This document shows, piece by piece, positions 1 through 6,057 of a stretch of 8,425 nt of DNA; position 1 is the first letter of the stretch, and the number at the start of each line of letters is the position of its first letter. The stretch is from Firmicutes bacterium UBA3941. Its GTDB lineage: Bacteria; Bacillota; Clostridia; Caldicoprobacterales; UBA3941. Both the position numbers and the translations under genes were made by a program. A model generated the notes under the pieces. That model saw only the letters and a list, made by a program, of their open reading frames with translations, searched no databases and was not told where the DNA came from. The stretch covers positions 940-9,364 of the forward strand of contig DGDX01000010.1 in NCBI GenBank assembly GCA_002385665.1. Reading direction: 5' to 3'.

Positions 1-2
1 TA

Positions 3-635
3 TCATTCCTGATCAAATAGTGCAATAAAAGCCTTGATATGCTCTTCATCCTGGAAGGCTCCAGGTAAAACATAACGGATAATTCCTTCCCTGTCAATCA
101 TATAGGTGGTGGGAATCCCTATCACCGGATATATTTTATTATATTCTCCCAATACCTCACTATCAGGGTCCAATGGGATGGGAAGGGTAAAACCGCCGTC
201 ATCTATAAAGGATTTTACCTGATTTCTGGCCCTGTCGCTATCGTTTCCCCCTTGCAGTTCCACTTGGGTAGAGCTGACAGCCAGTATTTTTACGCCCTTA
301 TCTCCATATTGCTGATGAATCGCCTCAAAGTAGGGCATCTGCTTTCTGCAGGAGGGACACCAGGTACTCCAAAAGCTTAAAAAGACTATCTGTCCCTTAT
401 AATCGGAGAGCCTTACCTTATTCCCATTCAGATCCTCCAATTCAAAATCCACAGACTGCTTGTTTCTCTTTACGTAATCTATGTTTTCTTCAAGAGTTAT
501 ACCATCACTTTCAGGTACTTCAGTTATACCATCACTTTCGGGTACTTTTGCATTATCTTGCTGACAGGCAGCTATCACCAATACCAAAATAAGGGATGTT
601 GCCAGGATTAATGCCAACCTAGTTGTTTTCTTCAT
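3..635 (-). CDS. TlpA/ResA-like thioredoxin-fold lipoprotein
   Basis: Predicted membrane-anchored, extracytoplasmic thiol-disulfide oxidoreductase of 210 residues. The N-terminus has a basic start, a hydrophobic stretch (about 7-22) and a lipobox VIAAC whose Cys24 would be lipidated. A low-complexity linker (31-48) holds two copies of a nine-residue unit. The AhpC/TSA-thioredoxin fold starts near residue 60, with active site W92-C-P-S-C96 and the expected cis-proline motif GIPTT (Pro175). Family members reduce disulfides in secreted or cytochrome-c-related proteins using electrons from a CcdA-type transporter, and a CcdA gene lies just upstream. The ATG at 635 is chosen because AGGTG lies six bases before it; an in-frame GTG at 644 would fall inside that site. 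The ccdA-to-tlpA gap is 173 bases, so co-transcription is likely but not certain. The substrate is unknown. Confidence 0.93.
   Translation of the reverse strand: MKKTTRLALILATSLILVLVIAACQQDNAKVPESDGITEVPESDGITLEENIDYVKRNKQSVDFELEDLNGNKVRLSDYKGQIVFLSFWSTWCPSCRKQMPYFEAIHQQYGDKGVKILAVSSTQVELQGGNDSDRARNQVKSFIDDGGFTLPIPLDPDSEVLGEYNKIYPVIGIPTTYMIDREGIIRYVLPGAFQDEEHIKAFIALFDQE
495..548 (-). repeat. 27-bp tandem duplication in lipoprotein linker
   Basis: Two adjacent 27-base units (495-521 and 522-548) differ at only a base or two. They encode a doubled nine-residue motif, VPESDGITE then VPESDGITL, in the flexible linker between the lipidated cysteine and the thioredoxin fold. The period is a multiple of three, so the frame is kept and the effect is only to lengthen the tether. 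This looks like a recent slippage duplication. Confidence 0.9.
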
Positions 636-759
636 TCTTTGCACCTACTCTTTCTTGACTATTCTAGAATTGTTGCACAAAAGACTTTAATTATAAAACT
701 ATATTTATCATTTTATTGTGTCCTAAAACATGTATTTTCTATAATATATAAGCCAGTTC

Positions 760-789
760 CTTGTACTTGTTTATTATCCAGGTAATAGG
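760..789 (-). repeat. Inverted short copy (C) of intergenic repeat
   Basis: Read on the minus strand this resembles the repeat at 2237-2292. Bases 760-776 match the reverse complement of 2269-2285 at 15 of 17 positions, and GGTAATAG at 781-788 matches the complement of CCATTACC at 2244-2251 at 7 of 8. The two blocks keep their order, but the spacer between them is about 13 bases shorter. It lies in the gap between ccdA and the TlpA-like gene. It is short, so common origin is probable rather than proven. Confidence 0.4.
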
Positions 790-808
790 TAAATTATAAA
801 AAAACATA

Positions 809-1498
809 TCATGGAATCAGATAATAGAAGGCATTAAAATAGATCATTATACCGACTATTATCAACAGGATGCCGCTTATAACCTTTACCTTATCCATAT
901 GCATGTTTAGCCTTTGGATATATTTCGAGAAATATTTCAATCCCGCCGCCATTAGAAAGAAAGGTAATCCCAAGCCTATAGCATATACCGCCAGTAGCAT
1001 CGTTCCCATAAACAGGGTCTCGGCCTGGCTGGCCATTATATAAACAGATGTCAAAATAGGTCCGATGCAAGGAGACCAGCCAAAACTAAATCCCACACCG
1101 ATCAAAAAGGAGGATACCAGGCCAGGATGACTTCTTTTTATATTCAACCTTCTTTCATAGTTTAAGAATCTTACGGGTATGAGGCCTGCATGGAACAGAC
1201 CGAAGAATATTATAAGAATCCCACTGGTCCTTCTGATAATGTCCTTGTTGGCCTGTAAAAATCTGCCCAAGGAAGTAGCTATTATACCCAATAAGACAAA
1301 AACCAGGGAAAATCCCAGAATAAAGGCCAAAGAATTGAATACCAGAGCCCGATGGGCCTTCCTGTCCCTTTCCATGATCTCTATGGATTGCCCGGTCATA
1401 TAGGTAAGATAAGCCGGTATCAAAGGCAAAACACAAGGAGATAGAAAGGATGCCAGCCCTTGCAGGAAAACGGTAATAAAAAACAGTATATAATTCAT
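809..1498 (-). CDS. ccdA: CcdA-type transmembrane thiol transporter
   Basis: Cytochrome c biogenesis protein CcdA / DsbD transmembrane-domain family, 229 residues, the usual size. It moves reducing equivalents from cytoplasmic thioredoxin to extracytoplasmic thiol proteins. About six membrane segments are visible (roughly 4-32, 53-75, 91-110, 127-155, 160-185, 206-228). It has exactly two cysteines, each in the expected helix motif: S-P-C22-V-L-P-L-I-P in segment 1 and S-P-C144-I-G-P in segment 4. Proline and glycine around these cysteines are characteristic of the family. The ATG at 1498 is preceded by AAAGGGAG with five bases between; the in-frame TTG at 1519 lacks its own site. The downstream TlpA/ResA-like lipoprotein is the natural electron acceptor. 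Whether the final client is a cytochrome c, a spore component or another wall protein cannot be read from the window. Confidence 0.92.
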   Translation of the reverse strand: MNYILFFITVFLQGLASFLSPCVLPLIPAYLTYMTGQSIEIMERDRKAHRALVFNSLAFILGFSLVFVLLGIIATSLGRFLQANKDIIRRTSGILIIFFGLFHAGLIPVRFLNYERRLNIKRSHPGLVSSFLIGVGFSFGWSPCIGPILTSVYIMASQAETLFMGTMLLAVYAIGLGLPFFLMAAGLKYFSKYIQRLNMHMDKVKVISGILLIIVGIMIYFNAFYYLIP

Positions 1499-1527
1499 AT
1501 ATTCTCCCTTTCCCACCAAAACGATGT

Positions 1528-1543
1528 TATAACTTAAGTTATA
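1528..1543. promoter_or_regulatory. Perfect 16-bp palindrome upstream of ccdA
   Basis: TATAACTTAAGTTATA is a perfect palindrome, 29 bases before the ccdA ATG and 23 bases after the end of the VanZ gene. On the minus strand its left half, TATAAC, could serve as a -10 box, but the best -35 at 17-base spacing (TTTAAT) is poor. It has the shape of a dimeric repressor site or of a short RNA hairpin in the ccdA leader. No T-run follows, so it is not a terminator. The regulator is unknown. Confidence 0.35.
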
Positions 1544-1566
1544 CCCAATTAGACATGTTTATTAAA

Positions 1567-2028
1567 CTACTTTTTTGTTTCCGGTAGCCCTGTCAGCCAC
1601 CCCAGTATACTTGCCACACCTGCCCCCGCAGCATCTACCAAGATATCACCAATTTCACATGCCCTTCCGGGTATAAAGTATTGGTGGATCTCATCAAAAA
1701 CCGCATAGCCCAGGGAAATGGAAAATGCAGTTATGGCTGCCTGATATGGTGGTATATTCCGGAATCGGAGGGTTATATGCCACAGCTTGCCCAATATAAA
1801 GTATTCGGTAAAGTGTCCCATCACCCGAATCATACTATGAAATCGCATCTCGTCCAGCTCAAGACCGATATCCTTCGTAAATTTTAATATAAATCCAGTT
1901 ATACCTCCGCTGAGCCCTGTAGATTCCTCCCCCGACTGATGGGACAGGATAAATATAACCCCCATCCAAATTATGGGCAGTATCCATGTGTATCTTTTAG
2001 CCTTATCCGTCCAGTTTATTTCATTCAT
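1567..2028 (-). CDS. VanZ-family membrane protein
   Basis: Small integral membrane protein of 153 residues belonging to the VanZ-like family. Family signatures are visible in order: an S-H-Q-S-G motif after the first membrane helix (29-33), G-H72-F-T-E75-Y opening the second helix, and F-D112-E113-I-H115-Q-Y-F-I-P-G-R122 followed by D128 and D132 before the last helix. About four hydrophobic segments are present (13-29, 68-88, 96-112, 127-146). VanZ is named after a teicoplanin-resistance accessory protein, but most members are chromosomal and of unknown biochemical role, and nothing here (no vanHAX genes) suggests glycopeptide resistance. The ATG at 2028 is preferred over the adjacent TTG at 2031; the ribosome site (GGGG eight bases upstream) is weak. 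It is the first gene of the leftward group with ccdA and the thioredoxin lipoprotein. Confidence 0.9.
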   Translation of the reverse strand: MNEINWTDKAKRYTWILPIIWMGVIFILSHQSGEESTGLSGGITGFILKFTKDIGLELDEMRFHSMIRVMGHFTEYFILGKLWHITLRFRNIPPYQAAITAFSISLGYAVFDEIHQYFIPGRACEIGDILVDAAGAGVASILGWLTGLPETKK

Positions 2029-2236
2029 CAAGTCTGCCCCAACCTTCCAAATCGCTTTTTGAAATTATAACACAAGATTACATATAAGGCTATTTGTGAT
2101 CCAGCGATTTATAAAAGGATGGTTTATACCGGCAGTTTCCACATTATATCGGGAAGCTGCCTGTAAGGTTAACTGATATAGTTTGCGTAACAACAATGAT
2201 AATGGACTATTAATAAGCAAATGACGGAAGAAGCGT

Positions 2237-2292
2237 TCAATGGCCATTACCAGGTGTATACAACAAACTAATGAACCAGTACAAGATGTTAA
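2237..2292 (+). repeat. Degenerate intergenic repeat, copy A
   Basis: Two blocks are shared with 6351-6407 in the same orientation and order. Block 1 is TCAATGGCCATTACC (2237-2251), matching with one mismatch and one indel. Block 2 starts TAATGAACCAGTA (2269-2281) and continues to TTAA at 2292, matching at 22 positions with two mismatches and one indel. The spacers between the blocks are 17 and 16 bases. Similarity fades outside these limits, although some bases to the left (AATGA, CTATT) keep a comparable spacing. No open frame is conserved between the copies. Confidence 0.55.
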
Positions 2293-2340
2293 CTCATATA
2301 CTAGATATTATTATATTATTATTAAGAGTATTACAATCTA

Positions 2341-2369
2341 TTGACGGGTGTAGGTTTTTGTAGAATAAT
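2341..2369 (+). promoter_or_regulatory. Candidate sigma-A promoter for the LCP gene
   Basis: TTGACG (2341-2346) and AATAAT (2364-2369) are separated by 17 bases, each one base from consensus. Transcription would start near 2376, giving a leader of about 110 bases that includes the hairpin at 2387-2411. A second -10-like box, an exact TATAAT at 2411-2416, has no good -35 at normal spacing. Confidence 0.5.
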
Positions 2370-2386
2370 ATAACGAGATGGATGTA

Positions 2387-2411
2387 ACCCCTACTTCTAC
2401 AAGTAGCGGGT
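2387..2411 (+). promoter_or_regulatory. Hairpin in the LCP leader
   Basis: CTACTT (2391-2396) pairs with AAGTAG (2401-2406) around a CTAC loop. The stem continues as ACCC (2387-2390) with GGGT (2408-2411) across a single bulged C at 2407, giving ten base pairs. No T-run follows, so it is not an intrinsic terminator. It touches an exact TATAAT (2411-2416) and a small palindrome, TTTCGTCGAAA (2416-2426), so it could be an operator or an RNA structure in the 5' leader. The function is not established. Confidence 0.4.
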
Positions 2412-2485
2412 ATAATTTCGTCGAAACAGACTAATATAGAGAATTTATAAAAGACTACAAGGCTGAACTAGATGGAGGAATTATT

Positions 2486-3472
2486 ATGAAAAAGGTGTTA
2501 GTGGGGGTATTGGCTGTATTGCTGATTATCCTCGTAGGAATTGGAGGTTATATATACAGAATTATAGATGCACTGTCAAACGTGGATGGGCTTATAGCCG
2601 GTAATAATCCAGTTGCATGGGATGAGGATCCCGAAGATTTTGGTATACCGGAAGAAGCTCCTTTAGAGGGTGACACCAAGGTCATAAATATCCTTTTACT
2701 TGGTACTGACAGGCGCAATCGCAATGAGAACGGCCGCTCGGACGCCATTATGATAGCTACTGTAGACAAGAAAAACGGCCAACTAAAGCTGGCCTCCGTT
2801 ATGAGGGACCTGTATGTCCCCATACCCGACAGGAGGGATAACAGGATCAATGCCGCTTATTCCTTTGGAGGACCAATGCTGGCTATGAAAACCATTAACC
2901 AGAATTTTAACCTGGACATAACCCGGTATGTGAGTGTGGACTTTTTTGGCTTGGAAGAAATCATTAACGCTATAGGCGGTGTTGAGATAGATGTTAAACA
3001 GAAGGAGATCAAACATATCAATTCTGTCATAACCCAACTTAATGAATTGGATAAGCAAAAAAGGAAATCCCCTCATCTAACCCAGGCAGGTGTTCAAACC
3101 TTGGACGGCAAGCAGGCCGTAGCCTATTCCAGAATAAGAAAAGTGGGAGACGGTGATTCGGAACGTACCGAAAGGCAGAGAAGGGTAATGATTCAGATGT
3201 TTAACAAGATGAAATCCATAAATCCAATGAAGTTACCGGACCTGGTTGCCTCACTCATTCCCTATACCGACACCAATATTCCTGTATCCGATATTATAAG
3301 CCTGGGAACCAGCGTACTGACAATGAAGGATAAAAAGATTTACCAGTACAGGGTTCCGGCCAAAAATACCTACAAGAGCCAAACTATCAGGGGCATGGCA
3401 GTCTATGTACCGGATTTAGATACCAACACAAAGCTATTGCATGATTTCTTATATAATAAGGTTACAGAATAA
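2486..3472 (+). CDS. LCP-family cell-wall glycopolymer transferase (LytR-CpsA-Psr)
   Basis: Membrane-anchored enzyme of 328 residues. LCP proteins transfer lipid-linked polymers such as teichoic acids or capsular polysaccharide onto peptidoglycan on the outer face of the membrane. One N-terminal membrane helix (3-25) is followed by a linker and the LCP domain (about 65-240). Conserved charged motifs in order are N-I-L-L-L-G-T-D75-R76, R84-S-D86 with A-T-V-D, V-M-R107-D108, I-N122-A-A-Y, and A-Y-S-R216-I-R218 followed by D224-S-E-R227-T-E-R230-Q-R-R. These arginines and aspartates bind the polyprenyl-pyrophosphate and metal in the family. A C-terminal extension (about 245-328) is normal. The ATG has GGAGG seven bases upstream. 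It converges on the SpoIID/SH3b gene, fitting an envelope role. The polymer attached cannot be deduced. Confidence 0.96.
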   Translation: MKKVLVGVLAVLLIILVGIGGYIYRIIDALSNVDGLIAGNNPVAWDEDPEDFGIPEEAPLEGDTKVINILLLGTDRRNRNENGRSDAIMIATVDKKNGQLKLASVMRDLYVPIPDRRDNRINAAYSFGGPMLAMKTINQNFNLDITRYVSVDFFGLEEIINAIGGVEIDVKQKEIKHINSVITQLNELDKQKRKSPHLTQAGVQTLDGKQAVAYSRIRKVGDGDSERTERQRRVMIQMFNKMKSINPMKLPDLVASLIPYTDTNIPVSDIISLGTSVLTMKDKKIYQYRVPAKNTYKSQTIRGMAVYVPDLDTNTKLLHDFLYNKVTE

Positions 3473-3486
3473 GTACAAGAAACAGT

Positions 3487-3529
3487 AAAGGCTTCTACGG
3501 TAGTTTATACCGTAGAAGCCTTTTTATTT
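3487..3529. terminator. Bidirectional intrinsic terminator between convergent genes
   Basis: AAAGGCTTCTACGGTA (3487-3502) and its perfect complement (3508-3523) form a 16-bp stem with a five-base GTTTA loop. On the plus strand a TTTTTATTT tract follows, ending the LCP transcript 15 bases after its stop. On the minus strand the stem ends in TTT followed by ACTGTTTCTT, a weaker tract that probably still ends the SpoIID/SH3b transcript. Confidence 0.92.
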
Positions 3530-3537
3530 CGGTTTTG

Positions 3538-6057
3538 TTATAACTTGATGTAGGATTTGGATACATAGCCGCTTAGAGAACCACTCTTAATCTGGTACCA
3601 GGAACCGCTCTCGCCTGTGATGGTTACCTTGGCTCCGCGATACAACAATCCCACTCTGGAATATTTTGTTCCCGGGCCGGTTCGTACATTCAGAGATGAT
3701 GCGGTTACAGTCCCCGTACGCTGTTCTGTTCCCCTGTTACTTTCACTACCGGAGATTAGCTTTAGGTAATCCCCATGGACATAGCCCGTACCACTTCCGT
3801 ACTTAATCTTATACCAGGCGCCTACCTTTTCCAGTAGTTCTACCTGTTTACCCTTGGCCAGGCTGCCTATTTTCTTGTTGCTGGTACTAGCTCCATTCCT
3901 TACGTTAAGACTGGATGCCGTTACCGTTGCCTTACCTATTACATTATTGGACGGTGGCGGTGTTGATGGAGGTGTCGGATTTGTCGTACCTGAGCTGTTA
4001 AGCTTTAAATAGTTCCCATGGACGTATCCGATACCACTTCCATACTTTATCTTGTACCAGGCGCCCACCTTTTCCAGTAGTTCTACCTGTTTACCCTTGG
4101 CCAGGCTGCCTATTTTCTTGTTGCTGGTACTAGCTCCATTCCTTACGTTCAAGCTGGACGCCGTTACCGTTGCCTTGCCTATTACATTATTGGACGGTGG
4201 CGGTGTTGTGTTGTCCGAAGTTTCGAGTTTTACATAATTGGCATGTACATAGCCATCCTTGCCATTGAAGCTTATCCTATACCAATCTCCTTGGGTAGCC
4301 AGTATAGTGAGCTTCGTCCCTTTGACTACCATACCTACAATATGATTTTTAGTGCTGGGCCCGCTCCTAACGTTGAGGGCCGATGCCGTCACCCTACCAT
4401 AACGCTTCTCATCGGAGGGCGGCGGAGCCGGATCTGTTTTGCCCGGTTTTGGATCCTGTCCTGATGCAGGCGGAGGGGATGATTGCCCGTTGTCTTCCAA
4501 TACAATGTAATCACCATGGACATATCCCTGAAGGCTGCCCTTTTTAATCTTGTACCAGGCACCGCTTCGATCAAGAATCTCTACCCTGTCACCCTTGTAG
4601 AGGCTACCTATCTTCTTATAACTGGTTCCTGCACCCTGCCGTACATTAAGGCTGGTGGATACATTAACCCTGCCAAATTGTTGTTTTGTTTCGTTCCCGG
4701 GATTTGGATCCGGATCTGGATCGGGATCAGGCTTCGGATCCGTCTTTGGATCCGGCATCGGATCTCCTCCCTTATCTGATTCAATACCAAGATCCGTCAA
4801 CTTGGTGCCGGGATAATAGAAGTCGAGAATTTCCTTATAACTCTTTCCTTCCTTGGCCATTTGCTGGGCCCCATATTGGCTCATGCCTATTCCATGGCCC
4901 CAGCCGCTGCCTTTAAAGACAAAGCTGTCTCCCTTATCCTCTACTTTAAATAAGAGACTCCTCAAATCAAGGATAGAACGGATATTCCCCTTGGTCAGGT
5001 TAAAGGTTATGAGTATCTCCTCGGGCGGTTCTATTTCTTCGGGGGGTGTTTCGTCCTCAGGGGGATCCTGCTTTTTATTCATCGACAGGACAACCTTACC
5101 CTTATCTGCTCTGGTACTGCTGTTATATTCAAAGCTAAATTCCTTTATCTCGAGGTTCTCTATGTCCGACTCTTTCAAGCCCTTGTTCTTCAGAGCATCT
5201 TGAAATTTCAGCCTGGACAGGAGACCGGAATCAACAGGCTTTTTCTTGTAAGTTACGGTCCAGCTGCGATAAGGATTGCTCTCATTCCTCAAATCATAGG
5301 GATCCTCCTTCACCTTGCTATAGGCCAAATCCGATCCCCATAGGTTTTTAGTGGACTCGATCATACCACCGTTGGAGGCAGAATAGTAAGTGCCGGCATA
5401 GCTGCTGCCATACTTCAATACCTGCCCGAAGGTATCATCAACGGCTTTTATTGAATTTTTATAGTTCCCATTATAGCCCCTATACACCTGATCAGTGGTC
5501 GTATCTACCACATCATAGGCAGAACTAGGTTTCCTTTTGCTTACAGCATATGTACGAGCTGCCACAGCCTGCGCTTTTTGTAATTCAATAGGCCAGCTGT
5601 TACTGACTTCGTAAGGGACTACCCCATAGAGATAAGTCTCCAGATGAACATGATTAATAAGCTCTATCGAACTACCGTTCAAACGTACCTGCATATCTCC
5701 CTGGTAGTTATAGTTCCCGATCTTGATATAATTGGAACTCGCCCCCCTATATCTCTTAAAGGTAAAGCTACTACCTAAAGTCGTTGATACGGTTTTAGAA
5801 CCGGTCTTATCATCCAAAACCAATTTTCCCGATTCAACGCGTACTGTATAGTTTCCCTTGGCCAGAATGTTATTCTTGTCAATTTGGGGTACTCCATAGT
5901 TACCGTTTACATAGACATTTACGCTCTTGGGTGAACCCATAGATGCCAATTTTACCCGGATCAGGCTATTATCACCTGCCCCCTGTATCGGTGGAACCCA
6001 TAACAGGTTGATACAAACCATGATGCCTACTATAGCTGCCAGGAACCTCCTAAACAT
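3538..6057 (-). CDS. Secreted SpoIID-domain protein with five SH3b repeats
   Basis: Large exported wall protein of 839 residues. The signal peptide (1-27) is followed by a SpoIID/LytB domain (about 35-425). This has the family motif V-V-P-Y-E150-V-S-N-S-W-P with the glutamate expected to be catalytic, the Y-Y-S-A-S-N-G-G motif near 227-231, and G-S-G-W-G-H-G-I-G-M-S-Q-Y-G-A near 383-397. SpoIID enzymes are lytic transglycosylases that cut glycan strands lacking stem peptides during engulfment. A proline/glutamate insert (about 330-347) interrupts the domain, and an Asp-Pro linker (about 430-455) follows it. Five bacterial SH3 domains come next, at about 461-521, 552-614, 624-687, 704-767 and 780-839, each with the S-L-N-V-R or A-L-N-V-R motif; they probably bind peptidoglycan. 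Domains three and four are near-identical. True SpoIID is far shorter and lacks SH3b tails, so this is probably a vegetative or spore-wall paralogue. The ATG at 6057 follows AAGGGTGG by five bases; an upstream GTG would overlap it. Confidence 0.95.
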   Translation of the reverse strand: MFRRFLAAIVGIMVCINLLWVPPIQGAGDNSLIRVKLASMGSPKSVNVYVNGNYGVPQIDKNNILAKGNYTVRVESGKLVLDDKTGSKTVSTTLGSSFTFKRYRGASSNYIKIGNYNYQGDMQVRLNGSSIELINHVHLETYLYGVVPYEVSNSWPIELQKAQAVAARTYAVSKRKPSSAYDVVDTTTDQVYRGYNGNYKNSIKAVDDTFGQVLKYGSSYAGTYYSASNGGMIESTKNLWGSDLAYSKVKEDPYDLRNESNPYRSWTVTYKKKPVDSGLLSRLKFQDALKNKGLKESDIENLEIKEFSFEYNSSTRADKGKVVLSMNKKQDPPEDETPPEEIEPPEEILITFNLTKGNIRSILDLRSLLFKVEDKGDSFVFKGSGWGHGIGMSQYGAQQMAKEGKSYKEILDFYYPGTKLTDLGIESDKGGDPMPDPKTDPKPDPDPDPDPNPGNETKQQFGRVNVSTSLNVRQGAGTSYKKIGSLYKGDRVEILDRSGAWYKIKKGSLQGYVHGDYIVLEDNGQSSPPPASGQDPKPGKTDPAPPPSDEKRYGRVTASALNVRSGPSTKNHIVGMVVKGTKLTILATQGDWYRISFNGKDGYVHANYVKLETSDNTTPPPSNNVIGKATVTASSLNVRNGASTSNKKIGSLAKGKQVELLEKVGAWYKIKYGSGIGYVHGNYLKLNSSGTTNPTPPSTPPPSNNVIGKATVTASSLNVRNGASTSNKKIGSLAKGKQVELLEKVGAWYKIKYGSGTGYVHGDYLKLISGSESNRGTEQRTGTVTASSLNVRTGPGTKYSRVGLLYRGAKVTITGESGSWYQIKSGSLSGYVSKSYIKL
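3758..3965 (-). repeat. SH3b duplication, copy 1 (fourth SH3b domain)
   Basis: This 208-base stretch is repeated 243 bases (81 codons) away at 4001-4208. I count about 17 mismatches, and an 83-base core (3824-3906 against 4067-4149) is identical. The repeated protein segment includes the linker P-P-P-S-N-N-V-I-G-K and the whole SH3b domain. Confidence 0.93.
4001..4208 (-). repeat. SH3b duplication, copy 2 (third SH3b domain)
   Basis: Partner of the copy at 3758-3965, offset by 243 bases, which keeps the reading frame. The protein copies differ only at a couple of positions near the C-terminal end of the domain (G-S-G-I against G-S-G-T, and H-G-N against H-G-D). The other three SH3b domains of this protein are clearly more diverged. 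Confidence 0.93.
4701..4768 (-). repeat. In-phase GGATC hexamer array encoding Asp-Pro linker
   Basis: GGATC occurs seven times on one six-base register (4706, 4712, 4718, 4724, 4736, 4748, 4760), and three of these are GGATCC. On the coding (minus) strand it gives alternating Asp-Pro, with Lys, Thr and Asn at some places. The segment joins the SpoIID domain to the first SH3b domain and is likely a stiff extended spacer. Expansion or contraction by six bases would stay in frame. Confidence 0.85.

Larger units (their letters stand above)
2029..2485. other. Divergent AT-rich intergenic region
   Basis: This 457-base stretch separates the leftward VanZ gene from the rightward LCP gene. It holds one copy of a repeated sequence (2237-2292), a likely promoter (2341-2369), a hairpin (2387-2411) and a ribosome binding site (GGAGG at 2474-2478, seven bases before the LCP ATG). 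A 60-codon minus-strand frame at 2065-2247 lacks a ribosome site and a recognisable product, so I do not call it. I found no clear promoter for the VanZ gene by eye. Confidence 0.6.

Noticed and set aside
1155..1436. Long open frames antisense or out of frame within ccdA, including a 93-codon one.
   Set aside because: They are shadows of ccdA with no ribosome sites and implausible protein composition; ccdA itself has clear family motifs.
1567..2028. The VanZ-family gene as evidence of glycopeptide resistance.
   Set aside because: No vanH, vanA or vanX homologue is present, and VanZ-like proteins are widespread in chromosomes without resistance.
2065..2247. A 60-codon minus-strand open frame in the divergent region, starting M-A-I-E-R-F-F-R-H.
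   Set aside because: It has no ribosome binding site and no recognisable family. It overlaps the left block of repeat copy A, and the frame is not kept in copy B.
2271..2363. A 30-codon plus-strand frame beginning inside repeat copy A, rich in Ile and Leu.
   Set aside because: There is no ribosome site, its composition reflects the AT-rich sequence, it runs through the likely LCP -35 box, and copy B has a stop after three codons.
4853..5203. A 116-codon plus-strand frame and several others opposite the SpoIID/SH3b gene.
   Set aside because: They are antisense shadows of a gene with unmistakable domains and lack ribosome sites.
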